NCBI RefSeq assembly: GCF_015355755.1 | Contig: NZ_JACVEE010000003.1 | Coordinates: forward strand, 62,001-126,000 | DNA from: Nocardia sp. XZ_19_385 | GTDB taxonomy: Bacteria; Actinomycetota; Actinomycetes; Mycobacteriales; Mycobacteriaceae | Length of the DNA: 64,000 nucleotides | Reading direction: 5' to 3' | Shown here: positions 50,923 to 59,954 of the stretch, piece by piece | Position numbering within the stretch: the first letter of the stretch is position 1 | Layout of the letters: the number at the start of each line of letters is the position of its first letter | The notes under the pieces: generated by a model | Told to the model about the DNA's origin: nothing | Seen by the model: only the letters and a program-made list of their open reading frames with translations | Databases searched by the model: none | Program-made: the position numbers and the translations under genes

Positions 50923-51645
50923 TCAGGCGTCCCCGGTGGTGCTGGTTGCCGGTGTGGTGAGTCGGTAGGCGATGAACCCTGGTTGCCGGGTGAGGGTTTG
51001 GTGTTCGGCGGGATGGGTGTGGGCCATCGCGGGGGTGGGTTGGTGTTCGGTGATCGCCTCGATGGTGAAGCCCGCTGCGGTGAATTCCGAACACCACGCG
51101 TGCAGGGGTTGGCGCCAGAAGCGGTGGGTGATGCCGCAGGACCACTGCTGTTGGACCCATCCGGTGTCGAAGTAGCTGCCGCCGGCGGCGAGCCAGTCGG
51201 CGGTGGGGTGGCTGGTGGAAATGATCAAGTGACCGCCCGGACGCAGGACGCGGCGTAGTTCCCGCAGGAGGGTGATCCGGTCCTCGATGTAGTGGAGAAC
51301 CAAAGCGAGCAAACAGATGTCGATGGAGTTCTCGGCCAGCCAGTACAGGGGTTGGGTGAGATCGTGCTGGCGGACGCTGAGCTGTTCAGTGGCGTGGCGG
51401 CGGGCCAGGGCGATCATGTTGGCGCTCTGATCGAAGGCGATGACGTGAGCGCCGCGGGCGAGCAGTTCGGTGGCGTAGAGGCCAGGACCGCATCCGGCGT
51501 CGAGCACGACACGGTCGGTGAGGTCGCCGAGCAGCTCGAGCACGGCCGGGCGATCGTAGTGGGCGTTGTAGGCGCTGTGGGCGGCTTCGGCGGCGAACGC
51601 TGAGGCATGGCGGTCATAGGAGGTGGCGACGGGATCGGCGGGCAT
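50923..51645 (-). CDS. SAM-dependent methyltransferase, class I
   Basis: The 240-residue product from the ATG at 51645 has motif I VVLDAGCGPGLYATELLARG, VIAFDQSANMIALARRHATE, DLTQPLYWLAENSIDICLLA (motif II) and LRELRRVLRPGGHLIISTSH. It is only 4 bp after the GT2 stop and precedes the kinase gene. It probably methylates an O or N atom of the operon's product. Confidence 0.9.
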   Translation of the reverse strand: MPADPVATSYDRHASAFAAEAAHSAYNAHYDRPAVLELLGDLTDRVVLDAGCGPGLYATELLARGAHVIAFDQSANMIALARRHATEQLSVRQHDLTQPLYWLAENSIDICLLALVLHYIEDRITLLRELRRVLRPGGHLIISTSHPTADWLAAGGSYFDTGWVQQQWSCGITHRFWRQPLHAWCSEFTAAGFTIEAITEHQPTPAMAHTHPAEHQTLTRQPGFIAYRLTTPATSTTGDA

Positions 51646-51649
51646 CGGT

Positions 51650-52582
51650 TCACCTGACTTCGGCGGTGTATCGGTGGGAGCTGTGATGTTGGGGGAGAAG
51701 GGTTTCCAGCAGCGCGCGGTCGGCTGGTTCGCCGTGGGCGAATCGCGATTGCAGCGCGCGCACGGCGGTTTCGAAGATGTGGTTCGGGATCGGTCGGCCG
51801 TGTTCGATGCGTCGGTCGAGACGGGCGTCGAAGTCGTTGAACCAGCCGCGGTAGTCGCTGATCTGCTGATCGGTACTGTCCCAGGCGTCGAACAGGTGAC
51901 GGCGGGCCAGGGTGAACGGTGTCGGGCTGCTGGCATAGGCGGTGGACACCGCGCCGCGGCATTGCGGGACTTGGTGATAGACGCTGGTGATCTCGCCCAG
52001 GTAGGAGAACCGATAACCCAGCTCGTGGTGCAAGCGCAGCCACATGTCCCAGTCCTCGCAGTGCGACAACCATTCGTCGAACCGAGCAGTGGTGTCGGAG
52101 AAGTTGCGGCACACCACCGAACCGGTGTGAATGTAGTTCGCGATCAACAAGAATCGGGGATCGAACTCGTAGTCCTTGCGCGGGAGCCGCTGCGCGCGGC
52201 GAGGAGTGGTTTCGATCCATCGGGAACTGACCAGCGCCCCGCCATAGACCGCATCGGCGCTACCGCGGTTCAGGACGGTGTGGGCGGCGCGCAGGTGCCG
52301 GGGAAAGACGATGTCGTCATCATCGAGGAAGGCGACGAATTCGCCGGATGCGGCGTGCAATCCGGTGTTGCGTGCGCGGGAGACACCATGATGGTCGCCC
52401 TCGATCAAACGGATCGGCAATGTGGTGCGCCAGCTGTCGGCGACTGGTCGTGCAGAGCGCTCGCCGCCGTCGTCGACGACGATGACCTCGAAGTCGGTGA
52501 TCTCCTGGCGTGCCAGGCTGCGCAGGGCTCGATGCAGCGGGCCGGGCCGGTTGAACGTGGGGATGATGACGCTGATCATCAT
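51650..52582 (-). CDS. GT2-family glycosyltransferase
   Basis: The 310-residue product from the ATG at 52582 (ATGA overlap with the upstream gene) has SVIIPTFNRPGPLHRALRSL, FEVIVVDDGGERS, GVSRARNTGLHAASGEFVAF and LDDDDIVFPRHL, where the DDD cluster binds the nucleotide-sugar and metal. A catalytic-Asp region (LSHCEDWDMWLRLHHELGY) is in place. No transmembrane anchor is visible. In mycofactocin synthesis a GT2 (MftF) decorates the product with glucose; this could play a parallel part. Confidence 0.9.
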   Translation of the reverse strand: MMISVIIPTFNRPGPLHRALRSLARQEITDFEVIVVDDGGERSARPVADSWRTTLPIRLIEGDHHGVSRARNTGLHAASGEFVAFLDDDDIVFPRHLRAAHTVLNRGSADAVYGGALVSSRWIETTPRRAQRLPRKDYEFDPRFLLIANYIHTGSVVCRNFSDTTARFDEWLSHCEDWDMWLRLHHELGYRFSYLGEITSVYHQVPQCRGAVSTAYASSPTPFTLARRHLFDAWDSTDQQISDYRGWFNDFDARLDRRIEHGRPIPNHIFETAVRALQSRFAHGEPADRALLETLLPQHHSSHRYTAEVR

Positions 52583-53781
52583 GTCGTCCTCCGGTGGGTG
52601 AGTAGTTCGCATCGCAACATCTCGCGCGCTCTCTGCGTGGCTTGCACTGCGGTCGATCCGAGCCCGGCGGCGACCTGGCCGGTGACGGCGGCCATCCGAT
52701 AGAACTGGGCGCGTTCGCCGGTGGTAGTCACTGTTGCCACAGCCCACACGAGTGTTCCGTCACGGGTGATTTCGAGTGCTCGCCCGCCCTGGGCGTCGCT
52801 GATGACGACGTTGCTGTTCGCGAGAGGTTCGGCACCGCCGGCCACCGGAGACGACAAGGTCTGTGGCGGGTCGGCGACGTACTGCCAGCAGATCGTGGAG
52901 TCCACTGGATCGAGTTCCAGGACGCGGGAGTGCCGGTCGGGTCGACCGTTGTCGAACACCAGCAGATGTCCATCGGGCAGTAGCGTCGGCTGGTGCTGGC
53001 CGGACAGTTCGCCCGGACCCCACCACCAGCGGACAACCCCGGCCTCGATGTCGACTACGGCGATGCAGTCCAGTTCGCGCATCGACACCAGCACGTCGCC
53101 CTGGGCCCACAACCCGTCCGGGTGCGCGGCCAGAATCTCGATGGTGTTGGTGTGCAGGACATCTGCGGGCGAACCGGGCACCTCCCGCAGTAGCCGCGAA
53201 ACCTCATGCCCTGCCCAGACGTCTTCGATGGCGAGGTCGTGATAGATCCGCAAGGTTGAGCGGTGGTGTGGGGAACGTCGGCGGAGCTCGATGTGGCTGG
53301 TGATCAGTGCCGACAGTGCAGGATTGGTGGTGAGCAGATCGAACAGCGAGTACCTCGCGGTGAGCGCGCCGGTGCCGTCGAGGACGGCGATCGCATTGTC
53401 GAGCAGCACGAACGGCTCACCCTCGTGCTCGAGCAGGCGGGGGTGCTCGGTGAGGACATAGACCTGGCCTGTTGCGGTGAGCGCCAGGTCATGGTGGACG
53501 GGGAGCTCGGCGCGCCATAACAGTGAGGAGTCCGGTGCGAGTTTCAGCAGCGAGTGCAGCGGCACTGTGGCGTAGAGATTGCCGTCTGTGTCGAGCTCGA
53601 CGTGGTTCCAGCCGCGCAGGTAGCTCGGCGGCCGGGTTGCCGGGTCAGGCTGGTCGAGGCCGCTGCTCCAGGCGTGGACGATCTCGCCGTCCCGGTTGAT
53701 CAGGCACGCCACCGGCCGGGGGTAGGTCGCAGACGGGGAGAACAGGAAGTGCGTCGCATCGGGTGCATGCATTGTTCTCAC
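52579..53781 (-). CDS. Arylsulfotransferase-like beta-propeller protein
   Basis: The 400-residue product (GTG at 53781 overlapping the creatininase stop; ATG 53772 alternative) has the repeats of the bacterial ASST family: ATHFLFSPSATYPRPVACLI, WNHVELDTDGNLYATVPLHS, VHHDLALTATGQVYVLTEHP, VLHTNTIEILA and HQPTLLPDGHLLVFDNGRPD. Family enzymes transfer sulfate between phenolic esters through a His; here the substrate is open. No signal peptide is seen, which is unlike the periplasmic enterobacterial enzymes. Confidence 0.78.
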   Translation of the reverse strand: MRTMHAPDATHFLFSPSATYPRPVACLINRDGEIVHAWSSGLDQPDPATRPPSYLRGWNHVELDTDGNLYATVPLHSLLKLAPDSSLLWRAELPVHHDLALTATGQVYVLTEHPRLLEHEGEPFVLLDNAIAVLDGTGALTARYSLFDLLTTNPALSALITSHIELRRRSPHHRSTLRIYHDLAIEDVWAGHEVSRLLREVPGSPADVLHTNTIEILAAHPDGLWAQGDVLVSMRELDCIAVVDIEAGVVRWWWGPGELSGQHQPTLLPDGHLLVFDNGRPDRHSRVLELDPVDSTICWQYVADPPQTLSSPVAGGAEPLANSNVVISDAQGGRALEITRDGTLVWAVATVTTTGERAQFYRMAAVTGQVAAGLGSTAVQATQRAREMLRCELLTHRRTT

Positions 53782-54545
53782 ACCCGCGCCGAGCTGGTGT
53801 CGAACTCGAGGCGGACCGCAGCCGCCATTTCGCGAGCGACCTGGTCGGCGACACGACCGCCGATGTCGGCGCTGGCCTGACGGGCGGTGTAGACGATCCC
53901 CGAGGGTGTCGCGGCGTCGGCAGGCACGGGGAACATGTGATAGAGGAACCGGCGCGGTCCCAGACCTGTCGAATCGGATTCGGCCAACTCCGGTTGGGTG
54001 GCGTCGGGGGCGATGTGCATGATCAGGCTGGATTCGACCATGCCCGCGTGGTGGTCATCGCTGCGCGCGACGCCGGTTTCGCGAGCCAGGCTGTTGCGGA
54101 AGCCCTCGCCGACAACATCCCACCAGTTGACGATCATGATCCGGGTGCCAGGGAAGACGGTGGTCACCACGCGGGCGGCTTCGCACAGGAAGCTGATGTT
54201 GTCGATGGCGGAGTTGACGATGATGTGTTGTCGCACACCGTGTTCGGTCAGGCTGGTCAGGACTTCGGTCACGAGCTGAGTGAAGGTCGACCCGCTGATC
54301 GCGACGACACCGGGGAAGTCACCGCCGAGTCGTTGCGGTGGAGTCGCGACGCCGTAACCGATGCTCGGGGCGATGACCGCGTCGATATCGGCGGCGAGAC
54401 GGGAGGCGAAATGATCGCTGATCATCGTGTCCGAGCCCAGCGGCAGATGAGGTCCGTGGGGCTCGATGGCCCCGATGGGGAGGATCACACGGGTGGTCTG
54501 GGCGCGGGCGGCGAAGTCGGGCCAGGTCATGTCGGTGAGCAGCAC
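53778..54545 (-). CDS. Creatininase-family hydrolase (MftE-like)
   Basis: Members are metal-dependent amidohydrolases, including creatininase, MftE of the mycofactocin pathway (which removes the peptide's C-terminal dipeptide product) and riboflavin-degradation amidases. The 255-residue product has the metal-binding motif GAIEPHGPHLPLGSDT (E28, H30, D39), a second site in RSDDHHAGMVESSLIMHIAP, and GYGVATPPQR. It starts at the GTG at 54545 and overlaps the next gene. Beside radical SAM and GT2 genes, an MftE-like proteolytic step is plausible. Confidence 0.87.
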   Translation of the reverse strand: MLLTDMTWPDFAARAQTTRVILPIGAIEPHGPHLPLGSDTMISDHFASRLAADIDAVIAPSIGYGVATPPQRLGGDFPGVVAISGSTFTQLVTEVLTSLTEHGVRQHIIVNSAIDNISFLCEAARVVTTVFPGTRIMIVNWWDVVGEGFRNSLARETGVARSDDHHAGMVESSLIMHIAPDATQPELAESDSTGLGPRRFLYHMFPVPADAATPSGIVYTARQASADIGGRVADQVAREMAAAVRLEFDTSSARV

Positions 54546-54584
54546 GGGGGAATCGCTTTCTGCGGTGGCGGTATTCGGTGGGGT

Positions 54585-55553
54585 TCAGGCTTCGGTCCAG
54601 CCGAGGCTGGGCACGACGGTGGGGCGTAGCTGCTCGGCCACGCGCAGGTTGAGGAAGTCTTCTTTGTTGGCGCATCCTGAGGTGGCTTCGCATGGCGCCC
54701 AGGTGTTCTCGCGCAGTCGTAGTGCGAAGTCGGGGTCGAGGACGTTGCCGTAGCGGTGCAGCCCGAGAGCGGCATACCGCGAGCAGCGATAGACATCGCC
54801 GTGGATGTCGATGAACACGTAATCCGCGCCGGCCCGGCACGGACGGTGCTGCGGCGAACTCAACCCGATGAGGGCGGTGCGGGTCAGTTCGGTGTCGCCT
54901 CCGCACGCCGCGACAACGTCGAGGACGTTTCGTCCGCTGCGCAGCACGGGCACAGCAGCTCCGAGATCGGTGCCGCTGGTGGCCGAGGGCACTGTCGGGT
55001 CGTAGCCGAGGTCGAGATTGAACCGCAGTCCGGCCTCGACGCAGGCGGCTTTCACTTGCGCGATGGTGGTGGTGTCGTGGTCGGCGAACAGCAAAGTGTT
55101 CACCACGACGAAGCAGCCGTAGGCGTCCTGGGCGAACGCCGCGGCGGCGATAAATTTCTCCAGGCTGATCTGCTCTTGGTGCCAGGTCAGCCACAGCGAC
55201 AACTTGCCGAGATTGGCGCGCGATTCCAAGCTCGGCAGTCGGCGCTGGATCAGCGAAGCGTTCGACAGCAGTTCCACGAACCGCACGCCGGGCTGGCGGG
55301 TGAGCCAGGCGGCGCGGTCGAGGAATATCGGGGAGGCGAAGGGTTCACCGAGACTGCCCAGGCGAACGTCCACCGGGTACGGTCGGGTGCCGATCCAGTC
55401 GACGATCGCGGTGAAAGCATCGCGGTCTTGGGCTGTGCGCCAGTCGAATCGGTTACTCTTGGCCCAGTCGCCGGTTGAGACACAGTAGCGACAGTCGAAG
55501 TTGCAGAGCCGCTGGGCCGCGACATACCAAATGCGCAGCGGGGGAGTCGTCAT
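54585..55553 (-). CDS. Radical SAM enzyme (second)
   Basis: The 322-residue product from the ATG at 55553 has the cluster motif RLCNFDCRYCVS (C17, C21, C24), then VDVRLGSLGEPFASPIFLDR and a C-terminal Cys-rich end (HRPCRAGADYVFIDIHGDVY, RCSRYA, APCEATSGCANKEDF) that resembles a SPASM/twitch-type auxiliary cluster domain. It begins 9 bp after the first radical SAM gene, so the two enzymes probably act in sequence. Confidence 0.88.
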   Translation of the reverse strand: MTTPPLRIWYVAAQRLCNFDCRYCVSTGDWAKSNRFDWRTAQDRDAFTAIVDWIGTRPYPVDVRLGSLGEPFASPIFLDRAAWLTRQPGVRFVELLSNASLIQRRLPSLESRANLGKLSLWLTWHQEQISLEKFIAAAAFAQDAYGCFVVVNTLLFADHDTTTIAQVKAACVEAGLRFNLDLGYDPTVPSATSGTDLGAAVPVLRSGRNVLDVVAACGGDTELTRTALIGLSSPQHRPCRAGADYVFIDIHGDVYRCSRYAALGLHRYGNVLDPDFALRLRENTWAPCEATSGCANKEDFLNLRVAEQLRPTVVPSLGWTEA

Positions 55554-55562
55554 CACGGGGTC

Positions 55563-56762
55563 CTATCCGAAGGTCGCGAGGGGCCGGAATTCTCGGCCCG
55601 GGTAGTCGGGTGCCTGGTTGTGGCAGCGCCGGCACAAGAAACCCGCTGAAGCATCCGCGACACCGAATACCTTCTGTCGCAACACGGTTGCGGCGTCGCT
55701 GCTCATGAGTTCGTGCAGAGAGCCGTCGCGGATGTTGCCGAATCGTTCGCGCTGGTAGTAGTCGTTGCAGCACAGGAACAGATCCCCGGTGACGCTGATG
55801 TTGGCGTGGTGGACCGGCCACCCGCACCCGGTCAGCCGACCCCGGGCCTGCACGTTCTGGAAGTACTGCCCGCCGACGTCTCCGGCGCGGTCACAGGTGG
55901 CCGAGGCGCTGACCTCGACCCCGAGGGGCAGGTATCGGCGGCCGATCTGATCGAGGTTTTCGGCTAGCGCCTCACCGATTCCGTTGACCACGATCTGCAC
56001 CCGGAACCCGGCATCGATCGCCGCGCGCAGATTCCGGGTCGTGGCCTCGTAACTGCGGGATCCGGTCAATGCCGCGAACTGGGCGGCGTCGATGCTGGGC
56101 AGATTGACAATCAAGTGCCGCAACACCTTCCGCTCCCGCAGAGCCGCGATTTTGGCCGGGGTGAGTGCGGAGGCGTTGGTGTACAGCGCTAGCTCCAGAC
56201 CGTGATCGGCCAGGACGGCCAGGCGTTCGGTGAAGTAGCGGTCCAGGGTGGGTTCGTTGAAGAACTGGAAGGTGACGTAGTCGATGGTGCCGTGCTCGGC
56301 GAGCTTGGTGATGACTTCACCGAACAGCGGCATCGGCATGGTCTGGCGCGGTTTCGGGTCGGTGGCGACCGGGCAGAACCGGCAGCCCCAGTTGCAGTGC
56401 GCTGTTACCTCGATCTCCCCAGAGACCAACTGGTAGTCCCGGCACAGATCTCGCGGTGCGAGGAGCCAGCCCCTCCCGGCGGCCTCGGCTACCCGCATCT
56501 GACCGAACCGCGCGACCAAGGCCGTCGTCTCCCACGGCTGTGCAGCGGCGGCGACCAGCATCGCCAACACCGTCGGATCGTTATGCCACACGATCCGCCG
56601 GTCCAAGCCCACGATCCCGAACACCGCATCGGCAGAGGCGGGTTCGCCGTGGGGATAGGTCGGACCGAAGGTGTCGGTCAGATACACCACCGCCGGCGCG
56701 GTACCAGGGCTCACCCGAGTGAGATAGGGCGAGGTCTGTAGGGAGAGGGAAAGTTGTGCCAT
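55563..56762 (-). CDS. Radical SAM/SPASM protein with PqqD-like N-terminus
   Basis: The 399-residue product from the ATG at 56762 has an N-terminal region (about 45-105) with VFGIVGLDRRIVWHNDPTVL and TALVARFGQMRVAEAAGRGW, which looks like a PqqD/RRE domain that binds peptide substrates. The radical SAM motif AHCNWGCRFCPV (C123, C127, C130) follows, with GTIDYVTFQFFNEPTLDRYF. The C-terminus has a SPASM-type array (CGWPVHHANISVTGDLFLCC, CRRCHN). In mycofactocin the PqqD-like protein (MftB) and radical SAM (MftC) are separate; here they look fused. The frame is open to 56867, but no ribosome site supports that start. Confidence 0.88.
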   Translation of the reverse strand: MAQLSLSLQTSPYLTRVSPGTAPAVVYLTDTFGPTYPHGEPASADAVFGIVGLDRRIVWHNDPTVLAMLVAAAAQPWETTALVARFGQMRVAEAAGRGWLLAPRDLCRDYQLVSGEIEVTAHCNWGCRFCPVATDPKPRQTMPMPLFGEVITKLAEHGTIDYVTFQFFNEPTLDRYFTERLAVLADHGLELALYTNASALTPAKIAALRERKVLRHLIVNLPSIDAAQFAALTGSRSYEATTRNLRAAIDAGFRVQIVVNGIGEALAENLDQIGRRYLPLGVEVSASATCDRAGDVGGQYFQNVQARGRLTGCGWPVHHANISVTGDLFLCCNDYYQRERFGNIRDGSLHELMSSDAATVLRQKVFGVADASAGFLCRRCHNQAPDYPGREFRPLATFG

Positions 56763-56951
56763 GTGCGGGCGCGCCTTTCTGGTTGTGCCACGACCCGGAA
56801 GTTGCTGTTGGTCGATTCCTGCCGTAGTGGCGGGTCTCTGGGGTCGCGAGATGTCCAATTTCGCCATGGATGCAGAGTGTTTCGGCAGAGTGGGCGCATA
56901 CTCACGGAGGACTCACGCACACGCACACTCGGTGAAAAGGAGCGCCCGACA

Positions 56952-58457
56952 ATGACTTCGGCCGTCGACTCGACTGGTAACGAACCCACCGGCCCGCAGC
57001 TCAACGTCTTCGCGCTCGAGTTGCGCCACTGGCGCGATGTGCGCGGGCTCTCGCGCAACGCACTGGCCACCAAACTCGGTTACAGCCGCCCCTATGTGTC
57101 CAAGATCGAATCTGGGTCCGAGAAACCGTCTCGGGACTTCGCCGGCCGTGCCGTAGCGACGCTGCAAACCGGTGGCGCCTTACGTGCGGCGTTCGCCGAA
57201 TTCGCCGCGACGCGCACTGCTCCTGTCCGTGCGCCCGACGCCGCCGAGCTCACCGATGCGGCCGGCTCGCTGGTGGTCGAGCATGACGATGCGAGCCTGT
57301 CCTTCGACGGCCACACATACCGGCTCATCCAGCGACGACGCTTGATCAACGGCGGCACCGAGCCGATCACCCGCTACCTGATCAGGATTTCGGTCGACCG
57401 CTACCCCGGAGATCCCGAACGATCCAACCGGCTCTACCAAGAGAACCCATTGACCTGGGATGAAATCGACCTGCATGCCTGGCACGGTGAGCACCGCACG
57501 ACACCCATGGCATGGACAGCACACCACGATCGCGATGCGTTCAAAGAAGTCTGGCTGAGCTTCAGCGAACTCGACGGTGGGCGTCACTTCCCGCTCTATC
57601 CCGGCCAAGCGTGCTGGATCGAGTACGAATACACGGTCTCGGCGGCCCACTGGGGCAACTGGTTTCAACGCGCGGTACGCCTGCCCACGAACTGTTTGTC
57701 GGTGCGACTGGACTTCCCGGCCGCGCTCGAACCCTCGGTCTGGGGCTTGCAAACCTCCATGGCCGCCGAAGGTCAGCCTTTCCCCACCCCCATCTCCCAC
57801 CAAGTCGAACAGGACCGCCACATCTATTCCTGGTCGACCGACAAACCACCCTTGCACGCGCGGTATCGCTTGGAATGGGACTTTCGCGAGCGCGCAGACG
57901 ACGAACGCACCCCGCCGAGCAAGGTGATGGCAGGGCTGGGTATCGCGCAGGAAGGAGAGGAGATCCTGCGCCGAACCGCGCGCCCGTTCGACCTGCCCGC
58001 CGAGGCCGAGGACGCGCGCCGCGTTGTCGCGGAACTGAATTCGGCCGCCCGGCGCGTCGCGCGAGCGCACGTGTTCGGCAAAGGAATGGGCATCGCCGCA
58101 CCGCAGATCGGCATCAGCCGAGCAGCGGCGATCGTTCGTACACCGGATGGCGACACCCTCACTTTGTTCAATCCCCGTATCGTCGAAACCGGTGGCGGGG
58201 AGGACGAACAGTACGAAGGGTGTTTGAGCTTCTTCGATCTGCGCGGGAAGGTGCCTCGCCCGTTGACTATTCATGTCGAACACACCGACATCGACGGCAA
58301 TACCCGCATTACCGTGTTCGACCGCGGTATCGCGCGGTTGGTTGCCCACGAAGTCGACCACTTGCACGGGCAGCTCTACCTCGATCGGCTGCGGCCGGGG
58401 GTGGAGCCCATTTCTGTCGAGCAGTACCGGGGCACCGGCACGAATTGGACCTACTGA
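56952..58457 (+). CDS. XRE-HTH regulator fused to a peptide deformylase domain
   Basis: The ATG at 56952 follows AAAAGGAGCG. Residues about 17-75 are an XRE helix-turn-helix (LRHWRDVRGLSRNALATKLG, YSRPYVSKIESGSEKPSRDF). Residues about 110-350 form a beta-rich middle domain I do not recognise. Residues about 360-490 are a peptide deformylase with all three motifs: GMGIAAPQIG (378), EGCLSFFD (422) and HEVDHLHG (466), whose Cys and two His bind the metal and whose Glu is catalytic. The intact site suggests activity. It is divergent from the radical-SAM operon and probably regulates it. Deformylase could modify a formylated peptide or sense a ligand. Confidence 0.88.
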   Translation: MTSAVDSTGNEPTGPQLNVFALELRHWRDVRGLSRNALATKLGYSRPYVSKIESGSEKPSRDFAGRAVATLQTGGALRAAFAEFAATRTAPVRAPDAAELTDAAGSLVVEHDDASLSFDGHTYRLIQRRRLINGGTEPITRYLIRISVDRYPGDPERSNRLYQENPLTWDEIDLHAWHGEHRTTPMAWTAHHDRDAFKEVWLSFSELDGGRHFPLYPGQACWIEYEYTVSAAHWGNWFQRAVRLPTNCLSVRLDFPAALEPSVWGLQTSMAAEGQPFPTPISHQVEQDRHIYSWSTDKPPLHARYRLEWDFRERADDERTPPSKVMAGLGIAQEGEEILRRTARPFDLPAEAEDARRVVAELNSAARRVARAHVFGKGMGIAAPQIGISRAAAIVRTPDGDTLTLFNPRIVETGGGEDEQYEGCLSFFDLRGKVPRPLTIHVEHTDIDGNTRITVFDRGIARLVAHEVDHLHGQLYLDRLRPGVEPISVEQYRGTGTNWTY

Positions 58458-58525
58458 CCCTGCGAGTCAGTCCGAGGCCGGACCGACGGTCGGCAGCAAA
58501 CCGTAAAGCTCAGCGTCAGTGGGGC

Positions 58526-59134
58526 TTACGAAGAGACGTTGTCGATACCGAAGAGCTTGCGTACAGCGTTGACCGCGGCGAGGAGGTCAGCGGGCTGGTC
58601 GATCTCGGTGTTGGGTGCGGCGTCGCGGATCTTGCGGAGTCGCCGGATTCGCGTCGGTGGTCGCAGGCTGATACCGACGGCCGGGGCGTAGCGCTCGTTG
58701 CCGGGATCGTTGACGATCCTGTAGTCGGCGAGGCTGATCCAGGCTTCGTACCAGGTGTCGGCGGGTGTTCCTTCACGATCGCCCTCGCGAGGATCGGGTT
58801 CGGGCACACTCCACCGACCGCACCCGCAGGCGGGGTCCGCGCAGTGGCGAAAGTGCTTGAGCGGGTTGGGATTATAGCGGGCCATTGCGCCAACCAGCAT
58901 GGGGCACGCCTGCTTCGAATACAAGCCGCATTCGGGATGCAGCCCCGCCTCGACTGCCAAGCCGCGCTGGAAATCGTCAGGGCGGATGTAGACGACGAAC
59001 GGGTCGCTGAGTCGTTCGCCGCAGATCTGGCAGAGCTTGTCCTCGAAGGCCGGCTGTACCCGGGCGGGATCGAGTTTGCCCCAGATCGGGCGGGTGCGGT
59101 CGGTATGAGCGAGGGTGATGAACGGCACCACCAT
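58526..59134 (-). CDS. Hypothetical Cys-rich protein
   Basis: The 202-residue product starts at the ATG at 59134, although homologues of this style often have about 15 more residues before it (the frame continues upstream without a normal start codon). Blocks: FITLAHTDRTRPIWGKLDPA, LCQICGERLSDPFVVYIRPD, HPECGLYSKQACPMLVGAMA, RHCADPACGCGRWSVPEPDP. Three Cys/His clusters suggest zinc binding. It is the last gene of the amidoligase block. Function unknown. Confidence 0.65.
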   Translation of the reverse strand: MVVPFITLAHTDRTRPIWGKLDPARVQPAFEDKLCQICGERLSDPFVVYIRPDDFQRGLAVEAGLHPECGLYSKQACPMLVGAMARYNPNPLKHFRHCADPACGCGRWSVPEPDPREGDREGTPADTWYEAWISLADYRIVNDPGNERYAPAVGISLRPPTRIRRLRKIRDAAPNTEIDQPADLLAAVNAVRKLFGIDNVSS

Positions 59135-59262
59135 GCCCGCCGAGATCGGGCTGTCGTGCAGCCGCGCCGGGATGCGCGTCCTGCCCGGTTGTTGGGATCG
59201 AAAGTCGTTGGCAGAGATGGGTGCACCTCACTGTCGTTGTCGGGCAACGGGTTCGGACTCAC

Positions 59263-59949
59263 TCACGCTGTATCGGCGGTGAGGGTGATGGTGGTGTGGA
59301 CCGATCGCTGACCCGGCACATAAACGTGGACGTCGATGCGGGCGGTGAGAGCCGCGGGGCCGGCATGCGGGTCGGCGTACCAGGGGTTGTCGGGGTCCTG
59401 CGGTCCGGGGTTGCGCAGCGATCCAGGCGGTGAGTTCGGCGCTGCTGGCGATCATGCGGGCCCGGCGTCCGGTGTAGGGGTCGTGGTCGTAGAGGGCCAC
59501 GATCTCGGGTGCACCGGGCACCTGCGCGAGCACCGCCGGTGGGAGCATGCATCGATGCGCGCCGGCGCTCCACGACCCAGCAGCGAGCACCCACCGACCA
59601 GAGACCGGGTCGCGTTCGGCCGGGAGCAACTGCCACAGGATCCCGGAGAGATAGCCGGGAAACACCGCTTCTTCCCACCGGATATTGGTGGTGCCGTCCT
59701 CGTGTACCACCAAGCGCTCGGTGGCCTGCTCGATCCGCACCAAACCCACCGCCGGATACCGGGTTTCGACCAGATCAAGGGTTCCGGGAAACCCGGCCAG
59801 GGCGGTGCCGCGGGACGGGTTGCGAGCGAAGGCGGCGTGGTGGCCTACGACCAGGACCGGCCGCGCGGCAGTTCGTACTCGGGCACGCAGCAGTGGTGGG
59901 CCGGGTCGAGGCGGACTGCGGTGAGGTAGCGAGCGAGGTCGGCGCGCAT
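59263..59949 (-). pseudogene. Hypothetical gene with two apparent frameshifts
   Basis: Three frames have to be joined. The first is an ATG at 59949 (MRADLARYLTAVRLDPAHH, CCVPEYELPR). The second is a shifted frame (RPVLVVGHHAAFARNPSRGT, TNIRWEEAVFPGYLSG, DHDPYTGRRARMIASSAELT). The third resumes with RNPGPQDPDNPWYADPHAGP, TARIDVHVYVPGQRSVHTTI and stops at 59263. Breaks lie near 59860 and 59415. The middle part is a coherent domain. Either a double lesion or sequencing errors. It is one gene downstream of the small gene at 59955. Confidence 0.55.
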
Positions 59950-59954
59950 CGCGC

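Noticed and set aside
56763..56951. Precursor peptide for the radical SAM enzymes in the divergent spacer
   Set aside because: The only short minus-strand frames are one in-frame with the radical SAM gene and one Arg/Pro-rich frame running into it. Neither has a proper ribosome site or a core-like C-terminus.
57180..58367. 395-codon minus-strand open frame within the deformylase-fusion gene
   Set aside because: The plus strand encodes clear HTH and deformylase motifs; the other is a mirror frame.
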